Shown here piece after piece: positions 1 through 7,805 of a stretch of 64,000 nucleotides of DNA. The stretch comes from JAPULR01 sp965238215. GTDB lineage: Bacteria > Chloroflexota > Dehalococcoidia > Lucifugimonadales > GCA-2712585. The stretch spans positions 1,364,001 through 1,428,000 of the forward strand of contig OZ250180.1 of assembly GCA_965238215.1 (NCBI GenBank). The letters are read 5' to 3'. A program made the translations under genes and the position numbers. Position 1 is the first letter of the stretch; the number at the start of each line of letters is the position of its first letter. Under the pieces are notes generated by a model. It had not been told where the DNA came from. It saw only the letters and a list, made by a program, of their open reading frames with translations, and searched no databases.

Positions 1-157
1 TATCCGGCTCCACTGCCTGTAACGAATCACAGTCCAACTGCGCCCGGGAATCATCATTGGGGGACGTGTCTCCACCGCAAGACGCAAACGAAATGACAAC
101 CAGCGCGGTTAGAACTGCGATGACGGTGGCGAAACGAAGACGTAGTGGATGGTGCAT
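1..157 (-). CDS. Putative lipoprotein, N-terminal part only (cut by the window edge)
   Basis: Fifty-two codons read on the minus strand from an ATG at 157 to the window edge. The product starts MHHPLRLRF, continues with a hydrophobic stretch (about residues 10-25) and then FASCGG, which fits a type II signal peptide with the lipidated Cys at about residue 29. After it comes an acidic, Ser/Asp-rich stretch typical of a flexible linker. The gene is divergent from rplU. Nothing beyond the export signal can be read, so no function is assigned. The signal resembles those of the three lipoproteins at 36-45 kb only in general form. Confidence 0.6.
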   Translation of the reverse strand, partial: MHHPLRLRFATVIAVLTALVVISFASCGGDTSPNDDSRAQLDCDSLQAVEPD

Positions 158-333
158 GTGAATACCTTTCCTGCTCCTAAGGCTAGAATACGCAAAAGCG
201 TCGTCAAAGTCTGTAATTTTATTGACTGACATTTTCATTGAACACTTAAGCCCTGACATAATCTTTGAACATCTATAAACGTCCGTTGCTGCCATTGACA
301 CCCGCCGCTCGCCCAACGTAGACTTTACTGGTT

Positions 334-672
334 ATGGAATACGCTATATTCAAAACTGGCGGCAAACAGTACCGGGTCTCTCCCGGCGACGTAATCGACG
401 TAGAGAAGCTCCCCGTGGAACCCGGCGCGGAAATCGAGTTGGACCAGGTGCTGGCATTCTGCAAGGACGACCAGGTAACCTTCGGCAGGCCGCTCCTCGA
501 CGGTGTGAAGGTCATCGCCCACGTGCAGCAGCAGTACCGGGACAAGAAGATTAAGGTGTTCAAGTACAAGCCCAAGACCCGATATCGCAAGATGCGCGGG
601 CATCGTCAGGCCTACACCCGGTTGCAGATTGCCGAAATAGCCCAGGACCAGGAGGAACCCAATGGCTCATAA
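334..672 (+). CDS. rplU: 50S ribosomal protein L21
   Basis: Binds 23S rRNA in the large ribosomal subunit. The 112-residue product has the family's GKQYRV near residues 10-15 and the C-terminal basic signature ending in GHRQ (89-92) followed by AYTRLQI. The ATG at 334 gives a start with no extra residues. The last 11 bases overlap rpmA, as usual for the L21-L27 pair, which suggests translational coupling. The C-terminus is about ten residues longer than the shortest family members, ending in an acidic tail. The upstream 170 bases are AT-rich and probably hold the promoter, but I could not choose a convincing -35/-10 pair. Confidence 0.97.
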   Translation: MEYAIFKTGGKQYRVSPGDVIDVEKLPVEPGAEIELDQVLAFCKDDQVTFGRPLLDGVKVIAHVQQQYRDKKIKVFKYKPKTRYRKMRGHRQAYTRLQIAEIAQDQEEPNGS

Positions 673-925
673 GAAGGCGGGCGGCAGTTCCCGCAACGGC
701 CGGAACAGCCCAGGCCGGCGCTTGGGCGTCAAGAAGTTCGGCGGGGAGAGGGTCATCGCCGGCAACATCATCATGCGCCAGCGGGGCACCAAGATAAGGC
801 CGGGTCGCAACGTGGGCATGGGCAAAGATCACACCCTATTTTCCCTCATCGACGGCGCAGTGAAGTTCGAATGGGCCGCGAAGGGGAAGCGGCGCGCCAG
901 CGTCTACCCCCTCGAGGTCGCATAG
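662..925 (+). CDS. rpmA: 50S ribosomal protein L27
   Basis: Part of the large subunit near the peptidyl-transferase centre. The 87-residue product opens MAHKKAGGSSRNGR, the canonical mature N-terminus; there is no Firmicutes-type N-terminal extension that would need a processing protease. The GNIIxRQRGT signature lies at residues 34-43. The start lies inside the 3' end of rplU (11-base overlap), and rpmE follows after 10 bases, so the three ribosomal genes probably share one transcript. Confidence 0.97.
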   Translation: MAHKKAGGSSRNGRNSPGRRLGVKKFGGERVIAGNIIMRQRGTKIRPGRNVGMGKDHTLFSLIDGAVKFEWAAKGKRRASVYPLEVA

Positions 926-935
926 AGAGCGTTCC

Positions 936-1142
936 ATGAAAAAAGAGATTCACCCCACCTTCTATCGCAATACTGTGGTTACCTGCTCCTGCGGCAACGT
1001 GTTCACCACCGGCGCCACCAAGCAGACCCTGCGGGTGGAGTTGTGCAACAAGTGCCACCCCTTCTACACGGGCGAGCAGCGCATCGTGGACACGGAGGGA
1101 CGGGTCGAGCGACTCCGACGTCGTTTTGGCCTCAAGACCTAG
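936..1142 (+). CDS. rpmE: 50S ribosomal protein L31, zinc-binding form
   Basis: Large-subunit protein of 68 residues. Four cysteines, C17, C19, C37 and C40 (VTCSCGN and CNKCHP), make this the zinc-containing C+ type, not the zinc-free paralog made under zinc limitation. The HPFYTG motif follows directly. It sits 10 bases after rpmA in the same direction. The family is normally 66-75 residues, so the gene looks complete. Confidence 0.96.
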   Translation: MKKEIHPTFYRNTVVTCSCGNVFTTGATKQTLRVELCNKCHPFYTGEQRIVDTEGRVERLRRRFGLKT

Positions 1143-1168
1143 CGCGAAGCCGCTGACCATTTTCTTAA

Positions 1169-2188
1169 TTGGCCAATCCCTTCGGGGCATCGGCCAAATC
1201 TCACAGAGCGCCCGCGGGTAGAGAATTGCCGGACCCACGCCCAATTTACGGCGGTCAGGCCGTCATCGAAGGCGTGATGATTCGCGGCCAGCGGTTCTTC
1301 AGCCTGGCCGTCCGCCGGTTGGACGGGACCATCTTCCGCACCGCCGAGCCCCTGAGCTCAATGTACACCGGGCGCCTACGCCGCATTCCCCTGCTGCGGG
1401 GCGTGATGATACTCGTCGAAACCCTGATTCTGGGAATGAAGGTTCTGAGTCGCTCCGCCAACATCGCCGTGGAAGATCAGACCCAGGGGGAGCAGAAGGA
1501 GCTGGGGGGCTGGGTGCTTTTCCTGTCGTTGGGCGTGTCCATGATGATTGGGGTGGGGATATTCTTCCTCATGCCGCTCTTCGCCGCCCGCTCGCTGGAC
1601 TTCTGGATCGCCCCCGGGCCGCTGGGCGACTTCATCAGTAACTTCCTGGAAGGCCTGCTGCGGCTGGGCCTGCTGGTGGGATATATCTCGCTGATTGGGT
1701 TGATGAAGGACATCCGGCGGGTCTTCGCCTACCACGGGGCGGAGCACATGACTATCCACGCCTACGAACGGGGGCTTCCGCTGGAGGTCGCCAACATACG
1801 CCCCTTCTCCACCGCCCATCCCCGTTGCGGAACCGCATTTCTGCTCACGGTGGCGGTGGTGGCTATCTTCATCTTTTCCCTGCTGGGAAGGCCCGATATC
1901 CAGTGGGCCATCCTCTCCCGGATACTGCTCATACCCATCATTGCGGGAATGAGCTACGAAGTCATACGGTTCAGCGGCCTGCACCAGGGCAACTTTATTT
2001 CCAACATCGTGGCCGCGCCGGGCATGGCGCTGCAAAGGCTCACGACGAGGCGGCCTGACGACGACCAGATAGAGGTTGCCATCGAAGCCATGAACGCCGC
2101 GCTCGAGGCAGACGAAGGGCGGCAGGCCATCCCCACAGAAGAAGGTCTGGACCAGCCCTCTATGGAAGAGGGGGAAGAAAAACCCTAG
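1169..2188 (+). CDS. DUF1385 family membrane protein (YqhQ-like)
   Basis: A 339-residue multi-pass membrane protein of the DUF1385 family, whose biochemical role is unsettled. The conserved YGGQAVIEGVMIRG block lies at residues 27-40, YHGAEH at about 188-193 and a PRCGTAF motif shortly after; four or five hydrophobic segments follow residue 80. The C-terminal 45 residues are acidic. I chose the TTG start at 1169 because it lies 27 bases after rpmE and no ATG precedes the family core. In Chloroflexota and Firmicutes this gene is often linked to rpmE, which fits here. Its TAG stop shares the palindrome CTAG (2185-2188) with the stop of convergent hisIE. Confidence 0.85.
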   Translation: MANPFGASAKSHRAPAGRELPDPRPIYGGQAVIEGVMIRGQRFFSLAVRRLDGTIFRTAEPLSSMYTGRLRRIPLLRGVMILVETLILGMKVLSRSANIAVEDQTQGEQKELGGWVLFLSLGVSMMIGVGIFFLMPLFAARSLDFWIAPGPLGDFISNFLEGLLRLGLLVGYISLIGLMKDIRRVFAYHGAEHMTIHAYERGLPLEVANIRPFSTAHPRCGTAFLLTVAVVAIFIFSLLGRPDIQWAILSRILLIPIIAGMSYEVIRFSGLHQGNFISNIVAAPGMALQRLTTRRPDDDQIEVAIEAMNAALEADEGRQAIPTEEGLDQPSMEEGEEKP

Positions 2189-2811
2189 CCGCGACGCTTT
2201 CGGAGGACGTCCCAAACCTGCTGGGGCTTCACGTCGGAGGCCGCCATTAGCACCAGGGTATGGTAGAGCAGGTCGGCCACCTCTTCGGGCAGGTTCTCTA
2301 CGTTGCCCTGAGCGGCGGATATAGCCGTCTCACCCGCCTCCTCCGTCACCTTCTGGGCCACCCTCCCGATGCCGGCGGCAAGAAGTTCCGCCGTGTAGCT
2401 GCCTTCGGGCATTTTCTGCTTTCTATCCTGAATGACGGCGAAAAGCTCGTCGAGAACGCCTGAACCGGGATCGCTGCGACGGAAGTCGGCGGGCTCCGGC
2501 ACGCCCTCAAGGGGCGTGAAGAAGCAGGACTCATTGCCGGTATGGCAGGCGGGGCCGTCGGGGACCACCTTCAGCAGAAGGGTATCGCCGTCGCAGTCCA
2601 GCCACGCCTCCTTGAGGTTCAGATAGTTGCCGGAGACCTCCCCCTTGTGCCACAGGTCCTCGCGGCTGCGGCTGTAGAACCAGACCTGAATGCCCTCCAC
2701 GGTGCGCTTAAGAGACCCGGGGTTCATGTAGCCGAGCATCAGCACCTTGCCGGTGTTCATGTCCTGGGCTACGGCGGGGATTAGCCCCTGCTTGTCCAGC
2801 TTCAAATTCAT
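2185..2811 (-). CDS. hisIE: Bifunctional phosphoribosyl-AMP cyclohydrolase / phosphoribosyl-ATP pyrophosphatase
   Basis: Catalyses steps two and three of histidine synthesis. The HisI domain spans residues 1-110, with the metal-binding set D72, C73, D74, D76, C89 and C96 (AWLDCDGD and CHTGNESC). The HisE domain spans 118-208, with the helical KVTEEAGE motif (E157, E158) and the EVADLLYH motif. At 208 residues it is the usual length for the fusion. It is the last gene of the minus-strand run mscS-methyltransferase-hisF-HAD-hisIE, so hisF and hisIE are probably co-transcribed. The gap before it (2812-2996) holds palindromic repeats. Confidence 0.95.
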   Translation of the reverse strand: MNLKLDKQGLIPAVAQDMNTGKVLMLGYMNPGSLKRTVEGIQVWFYSRSREDLWHKGEVSGNYLNLKEAWLDCDGDTLLLKVVPDGPACHTGNESCFFTPLEGVPEPADFRRSDPGSGVLDELFAVIQDRKQKMPEGSYTAELLAAGIGRVAQKVTEEAGETAISAAQGNVENLPEEVADLLYHTLVLMAASDVKPQQVWDVLRKRRG

Positions 2812-2878
2812 TTCTAGTACCTCACAAGAATTACTGTTGTCCGATCTCTTCTCTGAACTTCACGATCCGAGCGGAGAC

Positions 2879-2955
2879 GATGAGATTCTCCGCTGCGCTC
2901 GGGATGTCAATGGGGGGAGGGAAGATGGGTTCCCGCCTTCGCGAGGACAAGAGGG
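2879..2955. repeat. Stacked intergenic palindromic repeats (families C and B)
   Basis: Between hisIE and the HAD gene. The first unit, at about 2879-2911, reads GAGATTCTCCGCTGCGCTC and continues GGGATGTCAATGG. It matches 16648-16679 (GATTCTTCGCTCCGCTCAGA and on). The second unit, at about 2924-2950, reads GATGGGTTCCCGCCTTCGCG and continues AGGACAA. It matches units at 7694, 14875, 15015 and 21031. Both can form short hairpins. Confidence 0.65.
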
Positions 2956-2996
2956 GGAGGGAGATGGCAACGGTACGTGAGCGGTCTATGCTCATC

Positions 2997-3713
2997 TTAG
3001 TCCCATGTCTCCAAAATCTGCACCAATTCCGCCAGGCTGTGCACCTGGTAATCGGGCTGGGGAAGTCCTTCTTCAAGGGTCTTCCCGTTTCGGTTGATCC
3101 ATACGGCGTTCATGCCCACTCCTTTGGCCCCCAAAACGTCGTCGAAAGGGTTGTCGCCCACGTACACCGCCTCCTGGGGTTCCAGGCCCAGTTCCTCCAA
3201 CACGCGGCGGAAGGGCAGCGGGAGGGGCTTGTATGCGCCGACCATCTCCGATGAGAGGACCACGGGGAAGCTAAGGCCCAGCCGCTTGAGTTGGGGCAGG
3301 AGATAATCGTCGTCGGCGTTGGAGAGCACCGCCGTGGTCCAACGTCGTTGGAGGGCAGCGATGGTTTCGGCCACCTCCGGGTAGGCGTCCCGGCGGCCCA
3401 TGGAGCGGATGGACTCTTTGGCCGCAACGTCGGCGTCGCCGTCGAGACCCCGATGGGCGAAGACATCAGCGAAGCAGTCTCGCCACGCCTCCTCGTAGCT
3501 CTTGAAGGGCGGGCTTTTCTCCGGCTCCTCCAAGTTCAGCCGGTCCTTGCGGAATTGCACCTCCAGAGCCTTCCACTCGTCATAGAGGGTCTGGGGGTCA
3601 ATGGGCAAGTCTTGGGAACGGCAAACGCCCTCGAACACCTGCATCCAGCCCCCGATGGGGTTGGAAACCAGGGTCTCGTACATATCGAAAACGACGGCCT
3701 TGATTTTGGCCAA
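2997..3713 (-). CDS. HAD superfamily hydrolase, haloacid-dehalogenase-like subfamily
   Basis: A 238-residue soluble HAD protein. The nucleophile is D10 in VFDMYETL. The second position of the usual DxD pair is Tyr (Y12), the pattern of 2-haloacid-dehalogenase-like enzymes (FDxYGT), not of typical phosphatases. Motif II is VLSNADDDY, motif III is the Lys in GAYKPLPLPF, and motif IV is YVGDNPFDD. A TTG at 3713 starts it. It sits between hisF and hisIE in the same direction, 25 bases after hisF. Histidinol-phosphate phosphatases do occur in the HAD family, but the missing general-acid Asp argues against that role. The substrate is unknown. Confidence 0.8.
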   Translation of the reverse strand: MAKIKAVVFDMYETLVSNPIGGWMQVFEGVCRSQDLPIDPQTLYDEWKALEVQFRKDRLNLEEPEKSPPFKSYEEAWRDCFADVFAHRGLDGDADVAAKESIRSMGRRDAYPEVAETIAALQRRWTTAVLSNADDDYLLPQLKRLGLSFPVVLSSEMVGAYKPLPLPFRRVLEELGLEPQEAVYVGDNPFDDVLGAKGVGMNAVWINRNGKTLEEGLPQPDYQVHSLAELVQILETWD

Positions 3714-3738
3714 ATTCTTTCTCCTTATACCAGAGGTA

Positions 3739-4524
3739 TCATGTGGTTAGGGGTCTTACGGGGATGCCTCTTTCGGCGAGGTACTCCTTGACGTGTCCGA
3801 TGGAGTATACGCCGAAATGGAAGATGCTGGCGGCCAGCACCGCGTCGGCCTTGCCGAGCCGGATGGCGTCGTAGAGATGCTGGGGGGTTCCAGCGCCGCC
3901 ACTGGCCACTACGGGGACGGACGCCGCCTCCGAGATGGCCCTGTTAAGTTCCAAGTCGTAGCCGCCCCGGGTGCCGTCGCTGTCCATGCTGTTGACGACA
4001 ATTTCGCCCGCGCCCAGCTCCGTTGCGCGGACTGCCCACTCCACGGCGTCAAGGCCCGCGTCGTCGCCGCCGTCATGGCCCGTGCGGACGCGGACCCGCC
4101 AGCGAGGAGGAGAGCTGCCGGGAACCCATTGGGCGTCCAGGCCAAGGACGATGCACTGGCTGCCGAAGGCCCAGGCGCCATCGGAGATGAGGCGGGTGTT
4201 CTCAACTGCAGCAGTGTTGATGGACACCTTGTCCGCCCCGGCTTTGAGCATAAGCCTCATGTCTTCGACGGTGCGCAGGCCTCCGCCGACGGTGAGGGGA
4301 ATGAAGACCTGGTCCGCCGTGCGGGAGACCACGTTCAGCATGATGCCGCGGCCCTCTGCAGAGGCGGTAATGTCGTAGAAGACCAGCTCGTCAGCGCCTT
4401 CGGCGTCGTAGAAGGCGGCCAGGGCCACGGGGTCTCCAGCGTCCCGATGGTCGAGGAATTTCACCCCCTTGACCACGCGGCCTGCTTTGACGTCCAGGCA
4501 GGGAATGATGCGCTTGGTCAGCAT
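3739..4524 (-). CDS. hisF: Imidazole glycerol phosphate synthase, cyclase subunit
   Basis: Closes the imidazole ring using ammonia from HisH. The 261-residue (beta/alpha)8 barrel has the catalytic Asp of IIPCLDVKAGRVVKG (D11) and a second Asp in IVLGLDAQW. The phosphate-binding loops are VGGGLRT and VVASGGAG. A short insertion (WVPGSSPPRW) follows the second Asp. Its start overlaps the end of the upstream methyltransferase by 7 bases. No hisH is in the window. Confidence 0.96.
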   Translation of the reverse strand: MLTKRIIPCLDVKAGRVVKGVKFLDHRDAGDPVALAAFYDAEGADELVFYDITASAEGRGIMLNVVSRTADQVFIPLTVGGGLRTVEDMRLMLKAGADKVSINTAAVENTRLISDGAWAFGSQCIVLGLDAQWVPGSSPPRWRVRVRTGHDGGDDAGLDAVEWAVRATELGAGEIVVNSMDSDGTRGGYDLELNRAISEAASVPVVASGGAGTPQHLYDAIRLGKADAVLAASIFHFGVYSIGHVKEYLAERGIPVRPLTT

Positions 4525-5141
4525 GCGAACCCATCGCGCCCGTCTATGGCGCGCAATCTGGGCCGCGCCTTGAACAGCAGCATATATTGGGAGCCGGGCA
4601 ACTCCCAGCGACGCTGCAGCGTGAATCCGGCGTTCTTGGCGAGGGACGCCATCTCTTCGGGATCTATGCGCTTCTCCAGGGGCGGGCCGTGCTCCGTTTC
4701 AACCCGATACCATTCCAGGACGCAACACCAGCCGGAGGGCTTGAGCAACTCCGCCACAGCTTCCATGAAGGCAGGCCGATCATCGGCGTAGTGGACGACG
4801 TAGGCAAGCAGCATTCCATCTAGCGAACGGGGCGATAGGCGCAAGTCTATTCCGTCGGTCTTAACAGGCTTCACGTTGCCCAGAGGCACAGCGTCGACGC
4901 GGCGCTTGAGGGCCTCCAACATCTCGTCGTCGACGTCCAGGGCGTAGAGGCGACCGTGGGACAGGTACTTGGCCAGTGGCACGGAAAAATAGCCTGGGCC
5001 GCAGCCCACGTCCGCGACGTGATGGTAAGGATCGATGGGCAGTCGGGTCAGCAGCTGATAGGGGTCAGGGCGCTCCGGCGAAAGGAGTGCCCGGATGAAG
5101 TCATTCTTGGAACCGGGATCAGTCTCCATGACCCTAGCCAT
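4518..5141 (-). CDS. Class I SAM-dependent methyltransferase
   Basis: Rossmann-fold methyltransferase with motif I VADVGCGPGYFS, an acidic strand-2 end (LYALDVDDEM) and a post-I segment DGMLLAYVVHY. This is the UbiE/Methyltransf_11 type; the substrate cannot be inferred. The reading frame is open to 5204, but that would overlap the mscS tail by 70 bases. I take the ATG at 5141 (MARVMET); the ATG at 5129 is equally possible. The 3' end overlaps hisF by 7 bases, and the gene is packed between mscS and hisF, so co-transcription is likely. Confidence 0.8.
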   Translation of the reverse strand: MARVMETDPGSKNDFIRALLSPERPDPYQLLTRLPIDPYHHVADVGCGPGYFSVPLAKYLSHGRLYALDVDDEMLEALKRRVDAVPLGNVKPVKTDGIDLRLSPRSLDGMLLAYVVHYADDRPAFMEAVAELLKPSGWCCVLEWYRVETEHGPPLEKRIDPEEMASLAKNAGFTLQRRWELPGSQYMLLFKARPRLRAIDGRDGFAC

Positions 5142-6372
5142 CCTCAGAGGATTCAATATTTGGAGCCTCGGAATTCCCCTGCTTGCTCGTCGACTTCTGG
5201 GCAACGGGTGTGCTGTAGGCGGGATTTTCTCCCGGCCCCCAGTAAACGGTCATGTGAGGGAAGGGAATCTCGATTTCTTCCTCGTCGAATACCCGCTTGA
5301 TGCGACGTCGGAATTCCCCGGCAACGGCCCACTGCTCCATCGGCACAGTTTCGCCCATTACCTTGATGGCAATACCGGAAGCGCCAAACTCCTGCACCCG
5401 AATCGCCTTCAGCGGGTCGGTAATCCTTGGCGCCCATTCGGGATCGTCGGATATCTCAGCCCCCACTCGATCAATCACCTCCATCACCCGGTCGAGGTCC
5501 TCCTTGTATGCAACCTCCACGTCCAAGTTCACCCGCGACTTCTCCTTCGTGAAGTTGCTTGCAATGCCAATCTCACCGTTGGGGATGATGTGCTGGTTCA
5601 TGTGGAAGTCACGAAGTGTAGTCCGTCGAAGGTTGATGTCTTCCACAATGCCGATAACGCCGGCCAGCTCGGCCACGTCTCCCACGCGAAACTGGTCTTC
5701 CAGCATGATGAAGACGCCGGCCAGGATATCTTTGATCAGGTTCTGGGCACCGAAACCGATGGCGATGCCGGCCACGCCGGCGCCGGCCAAGATGGGGGCG
5801 ATGTTGACGCCTAGCTCCGAAAGTACCATGAAGAAGGCCATGGCGAAGATAATGGCCGAAAGGGTGTTGGAAATCACACTCTGCAGGGTCTGGGTGCGAC
5901 GCTGCACCTCCTCCGACTTCTTGTCCTCGTGGACCCGATGAGCAAGGTACTGCTCAATGATGGGTGACGTAAGACGGCTGACGAACCGGATGGCCAGGAA
6001 AGCGACGATGATGATAATACTAATGGTGAAGGTCTTGCCCAGCAGCCACCCGCCCACTGCAAGGCCTCCAGTCTCTGCGGTGTCGAGAACGCCGCTCATG
6101 TCCGTCCCCAGCTGGCTGGCAACGGTGAAAGCCGCCGCTGAGACGATCATAAGGCCGAGGACTAACTCGATAAACCGGGCTATGGGTTTTACAAGGCTGG
6201 ACTGGTCCGCCGGGATGATGTCGTCCATCCACCGGAGGAAGCCCAGCAGGTAGCGAGGGACGAAGAAGTGGGAGACGGCAAGCATGACCACCGCCAGAAC
6301 CAGAGTGGCGACGATGACCGTCAGGGCTTGATTTGAAATATCCATTTTCTGTTCGCCTGCGAGGGATTCCAA
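5134..6372 (-). CDS. MscS-family small-conductance mechanosensitive channel
   Basis: A 412-residue inner-membrane channel that would release solutes on hypo-osmotic shock. There are hydrophobic segments at about 12-33, 62-85, 103-125 and 165-185. These are followed by the pore-lining helix PILAGAGVAGIAIGFGAQNL, rich in Gly and Ala as in MscS TM3. The beta domain (FRVGDVAEL, RRTTLRDF, IIPNGEI) and the mixed alpha/beta C-terminal domain follow. The final 25 residues are a polar tail. MDISNQ at residue 10 is an alternative start. It is the first gene of the minus-strand run leading to hisIE. Confidence 0.9.
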   Translation of the reverse strand: MESLAGEQKMDISNQALTVIVATLVLAVVMLAVSHFFVPRYLLGFLRWMDDIIPADQSSLVKPIARFIELVLGLMIVSAAAFTVASQLGTDMSGVLDTAETGGLAVGGWLLGKTFTISIIIIVAFLAIRFVSRLTSPIIEQYLAHRVHEDKKSEEVQRRTQTLQSVISNTLSAIIFAMAFFMVLSELGVNIAPILAGAGVAGIAIGFGAQNLIKDILAGVFIMLEDQFRVGDVAELAGVIGIVEDINLRRTTLRDFHMNQHIIPNGEIGIASNFTKEKSRVNLDVEVAYKEDLDRVMEVIDRVGAEISDDPEWAPRITDPLKAIRVQEFGASGIAIKVMGETVPMEQWAVAGEFRRRIKRVFDEEEIEIPFPHMTVYWGPGENPAYSTPVAQKSTSKQGNSEAPNIESSEDG

Positions 6373-6396
6373 AGGCGGTGTTCACGTCAATTTTAA

Positions 6397-6422
6397 CAGC
6401 CTTTGGGCAAGGCCGTCATCCG
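6397..6422. repeat. Left copy of a 26-bp direct repeat flanking the DUF4160-DUF2442-DUF2283 island
   Basis: CAGCCTTTGGGCAAGGCCGT followed by CATCCG. The second copy at 7569-7594 has the same orientation and differs at two positions (24 of 26 identical). The two copies lie 1.17 kb apart and bracket three small genes, as the ends of an inserted cassette would. The rest of the gap (6373-6802) holds a family A palindrome and no gene that I can support. Confidence 0.55.
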
Positions 6423-6458
6423 CGGGGTGTCAACTGGGCGTTTTCGTGGGAGCAAGAA

Positions 6459-6483
6459 GGTTGGTTCGCGAACCGACCCTACA
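6459..6483. repeat. Palindromic repeat, family A copy 1
   Basis: Core GGTTGGTTCGCGAACCGACC followed by CTACA: a near-perfect inverted repeat centred on TTCGCGAA with a conserved CCTAC tail. Related copies lie at 7639, 8590, 16730, 20987 and 48159. The arms vary while the pairing is kept. Confidence 0.7.
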
Positions 6484-6802
6484 ATGGAGAATGTTATGGG
6501 ATGGGGGCGTCTCCCAGCAACAACTCGCCACCGTCTCTATCGACTTAACCAACCGATCGCCACCAAACGGCTCCCCTTAAGCTACGACGTCGAATGCTCC
6601 ACTATTGATTCCAACGACCAACTCCTTACAGGGTGGAACGTAATGTCGAAAGGCGCTGAATCTTGACAATGAATCAGGTATAGTAGCTACATCAGCAGCT
6701 TAACTATCTGGTGACAAATACAGAGCCAAAATATCAATGATGACGTTTTAGCCAGGCTGGAATAATTGGACGGCGCAGACAGAATGGAAAAGCTAGGAAA
6801 GA

Positions 6803-7039
6803 ATGCCAACCATATTCAGAGAAGGACCTTATCGATTCTTCTTTTATTCGAGCGACCGAAACGAACCCCCGCACGTTCACGTTGTGCGCGACAACTTAGT
6901 GGCAAAATTCTGGTTGGATCCGGTTAGGATGCAGTCTGGTGGCAGGCTTAGACCGCCCGAAATACGCCGGATCCAACGTAGAATTGCAGACAACCGCGAA
7001 CCGCTGATGGAGGCGTGGAATTATTACTTCAACGATTGA
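6803..7039 (+). CDS. DUF4160 domain protein
   Basis: A 78-residue protein with the family pattern: MPTIFREGPYRFFFYSSD, then the NEPPHVHVVRD motif and a C-terminal NREPLMEAWNYYF. DUF4160 genes are very often paired with DUF2442 genes, and the pair is predicted to be a toxin-antitoxin module. That pairing holds here: the TGA at 7037-7039 overlaps or abuts the next frame. AGGAAAGA lies just before the ATG. It is the first gene of a small island bounded by 26-bp direct repeats. No activity has been shown in the sequence itself. Confidence 0.8.
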   Translation: MPTIFREGPYRFFFYSSDRNEPPHVHVVRDNLVAKFWLDPVRMQSGGRLRPPEIRRIQRRIADNREPLMEAWNYYFND

Positions 7040-7085
7040 AATACAGATTCCGAAGGCCAAAGACGCGTCCGTCAGTCAGGATGCG

Positions 7086-7355
7086 TTGCGAGTCAAACTC
7101 TCAGATGGACGCGCCATCTCTGTTCCCTTGGCCTGGTACCCCAGGCTCGTCCACGCAACTCCTCAAGAGTGGAACAACTGGCAGTTGATCGGGGACGGTC
7201 AGGGTATACACTGGTCCGACCTGGACGAGGACATCAGCGTTGAAGGGCTGATTGCGGGCCGTCCGTCGGGAGAGAGTCAGCGGTCATTCAAGCGCTGGCT
7301 GGAATCAAGACAGGCTGGCCACAGCGTGGCTCTTGGCGACCTCACGGAAGCCTGA
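7086..7355 (+). CDS. DUF2442 domain protein; the true start may be a non-standard codon at 7035
   Basis: The core SDGRAISVPLAWYPRL ... IHWSDLDEDISVEGL is the DUF2442 signature, and the protein ends with a short basic helix. The first usable start in frame is the TTG at 7086, but that would begin inside the conserved first strand. The frame is open upstream to 7035 and encodes EIQIPKAKDASVSQDALRV, which looks like the family's normal N-terminus. The first codon there is ATT at 7035-7037, overlapping the TGA of the DUF4160 gene, so translation may be coupled. Predicted partner of DUF4160 in a TA-like pair. Confidence 0.75.
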   Translation: MRVKLSDGRAISVPLAWYPRLVHATPQEWNNWQLIGDGQGIHWSDLDEDISVEGLIAGRPSGESQRSFKRWLESRQAGHSVALGDLTEA

Positions 7356-7360
7356 CAATC

Positions 7361-7561
7361 ATGAAACTAAACGTGGATAAGCAGGCTGACGCCCTGTACC
7401 TACGCCTCGATGATTCCCCCATAATCGACTCCAAAGAAGTTTCGCCCGGAGTCATCCTCGACTACAACGAATCCAACGAAGTAGTAGGCGTAGAGATGCT
7501 CCATCTCTCCAAGCGCTCATCAAGCCTAAACCTCTCCGCGCTCCAGTTCGAGGCGGTGTAA
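7361..7561 (+). CDS. DUF2283 family small protein
   Basis: A 66-residue protein with the family layout: MKLNVDKQADALYLRLDD, then PGVILDYNESNEVVGVEML and a short C-terminal helix. The function of DUF2283 is not established; it commonly sits among TA-like genes. It starts 5 bases after the DUF2442 stop in the same direction, so the three small genes (DUF4160, DUF2442, DUF2283) form one island. The right-hand copy of the flanking direct repeat begins 8 bases after its stop. Confidence 0.8.
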   Translation: MKLNVDKQADALYLRLDDSPIIDSKEVSPGVILDYNESNEVVGVEMLHLSKRSSSLNLSALQFEAV

Positions 7562-7568
7562 TAGTAAC

Positions 7569-7594
7569 CAGCCTTTGGCCGAGGCCGTCATCCG
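7569..7594. repeat. Right copy of the 26-bp direct repeat
   Basis: CAGCCTTTGGCCGAGGCCGT followed by CATCCG; partner of 6397-6422 with two mismatches. It lies immediately after the DUF2283 stop. Confidence 0.55.
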
Positions 7595-7638
7595 ACGACT
7601 GGCAGAGGGTCGGGTTAGCGGCGGATGGGAGGGTGGAA

Positions 7639-7790
7639 GGGCTGGTTTGAAACCAGCCCCTACATGGTGGTTGGGGTGATGTGTGGCAAGTATAAGATGG
7701 GTCCCCGCATGCGCGAGGACACGGGATGGGGAGGAACGGGGAAGAGGATGCACCCCCATCCTAACCTTCCCCCCTCAAGGGGGAAGGGAG
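7639..7790. repeat. Stack of three palindromic repeats (families A, B, D)
   Basis: Family A at 7639-7664 (GGGCTGGTTTGAAACCAGCC plus CCTACA). Family B at about 7694-7724 (GATGGGTCCCCGCATGCGCG plus AGGACACGGG). Family D at about 7761-7790 (CCTTCCCCCCTCAAGGGGGA plus AGGG). They fill the gap between two convergent genes, where hairpins could also act as transcription stops. Confidence 0.65.
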
Positions 7791-7805
7791 AGGGAGGGGT
7801 GGGGG

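Noticed and set aside
3793..4791. A 332-codon plus-strand frame over hisF and the methyltransferase
   Set aside because: Shadow of hisF; no recognisable domain and no ribosome site.
6403..6666. Small frames in the gap after mscS
   Set aside because: They run through a palindromic repeat and have no family signature.
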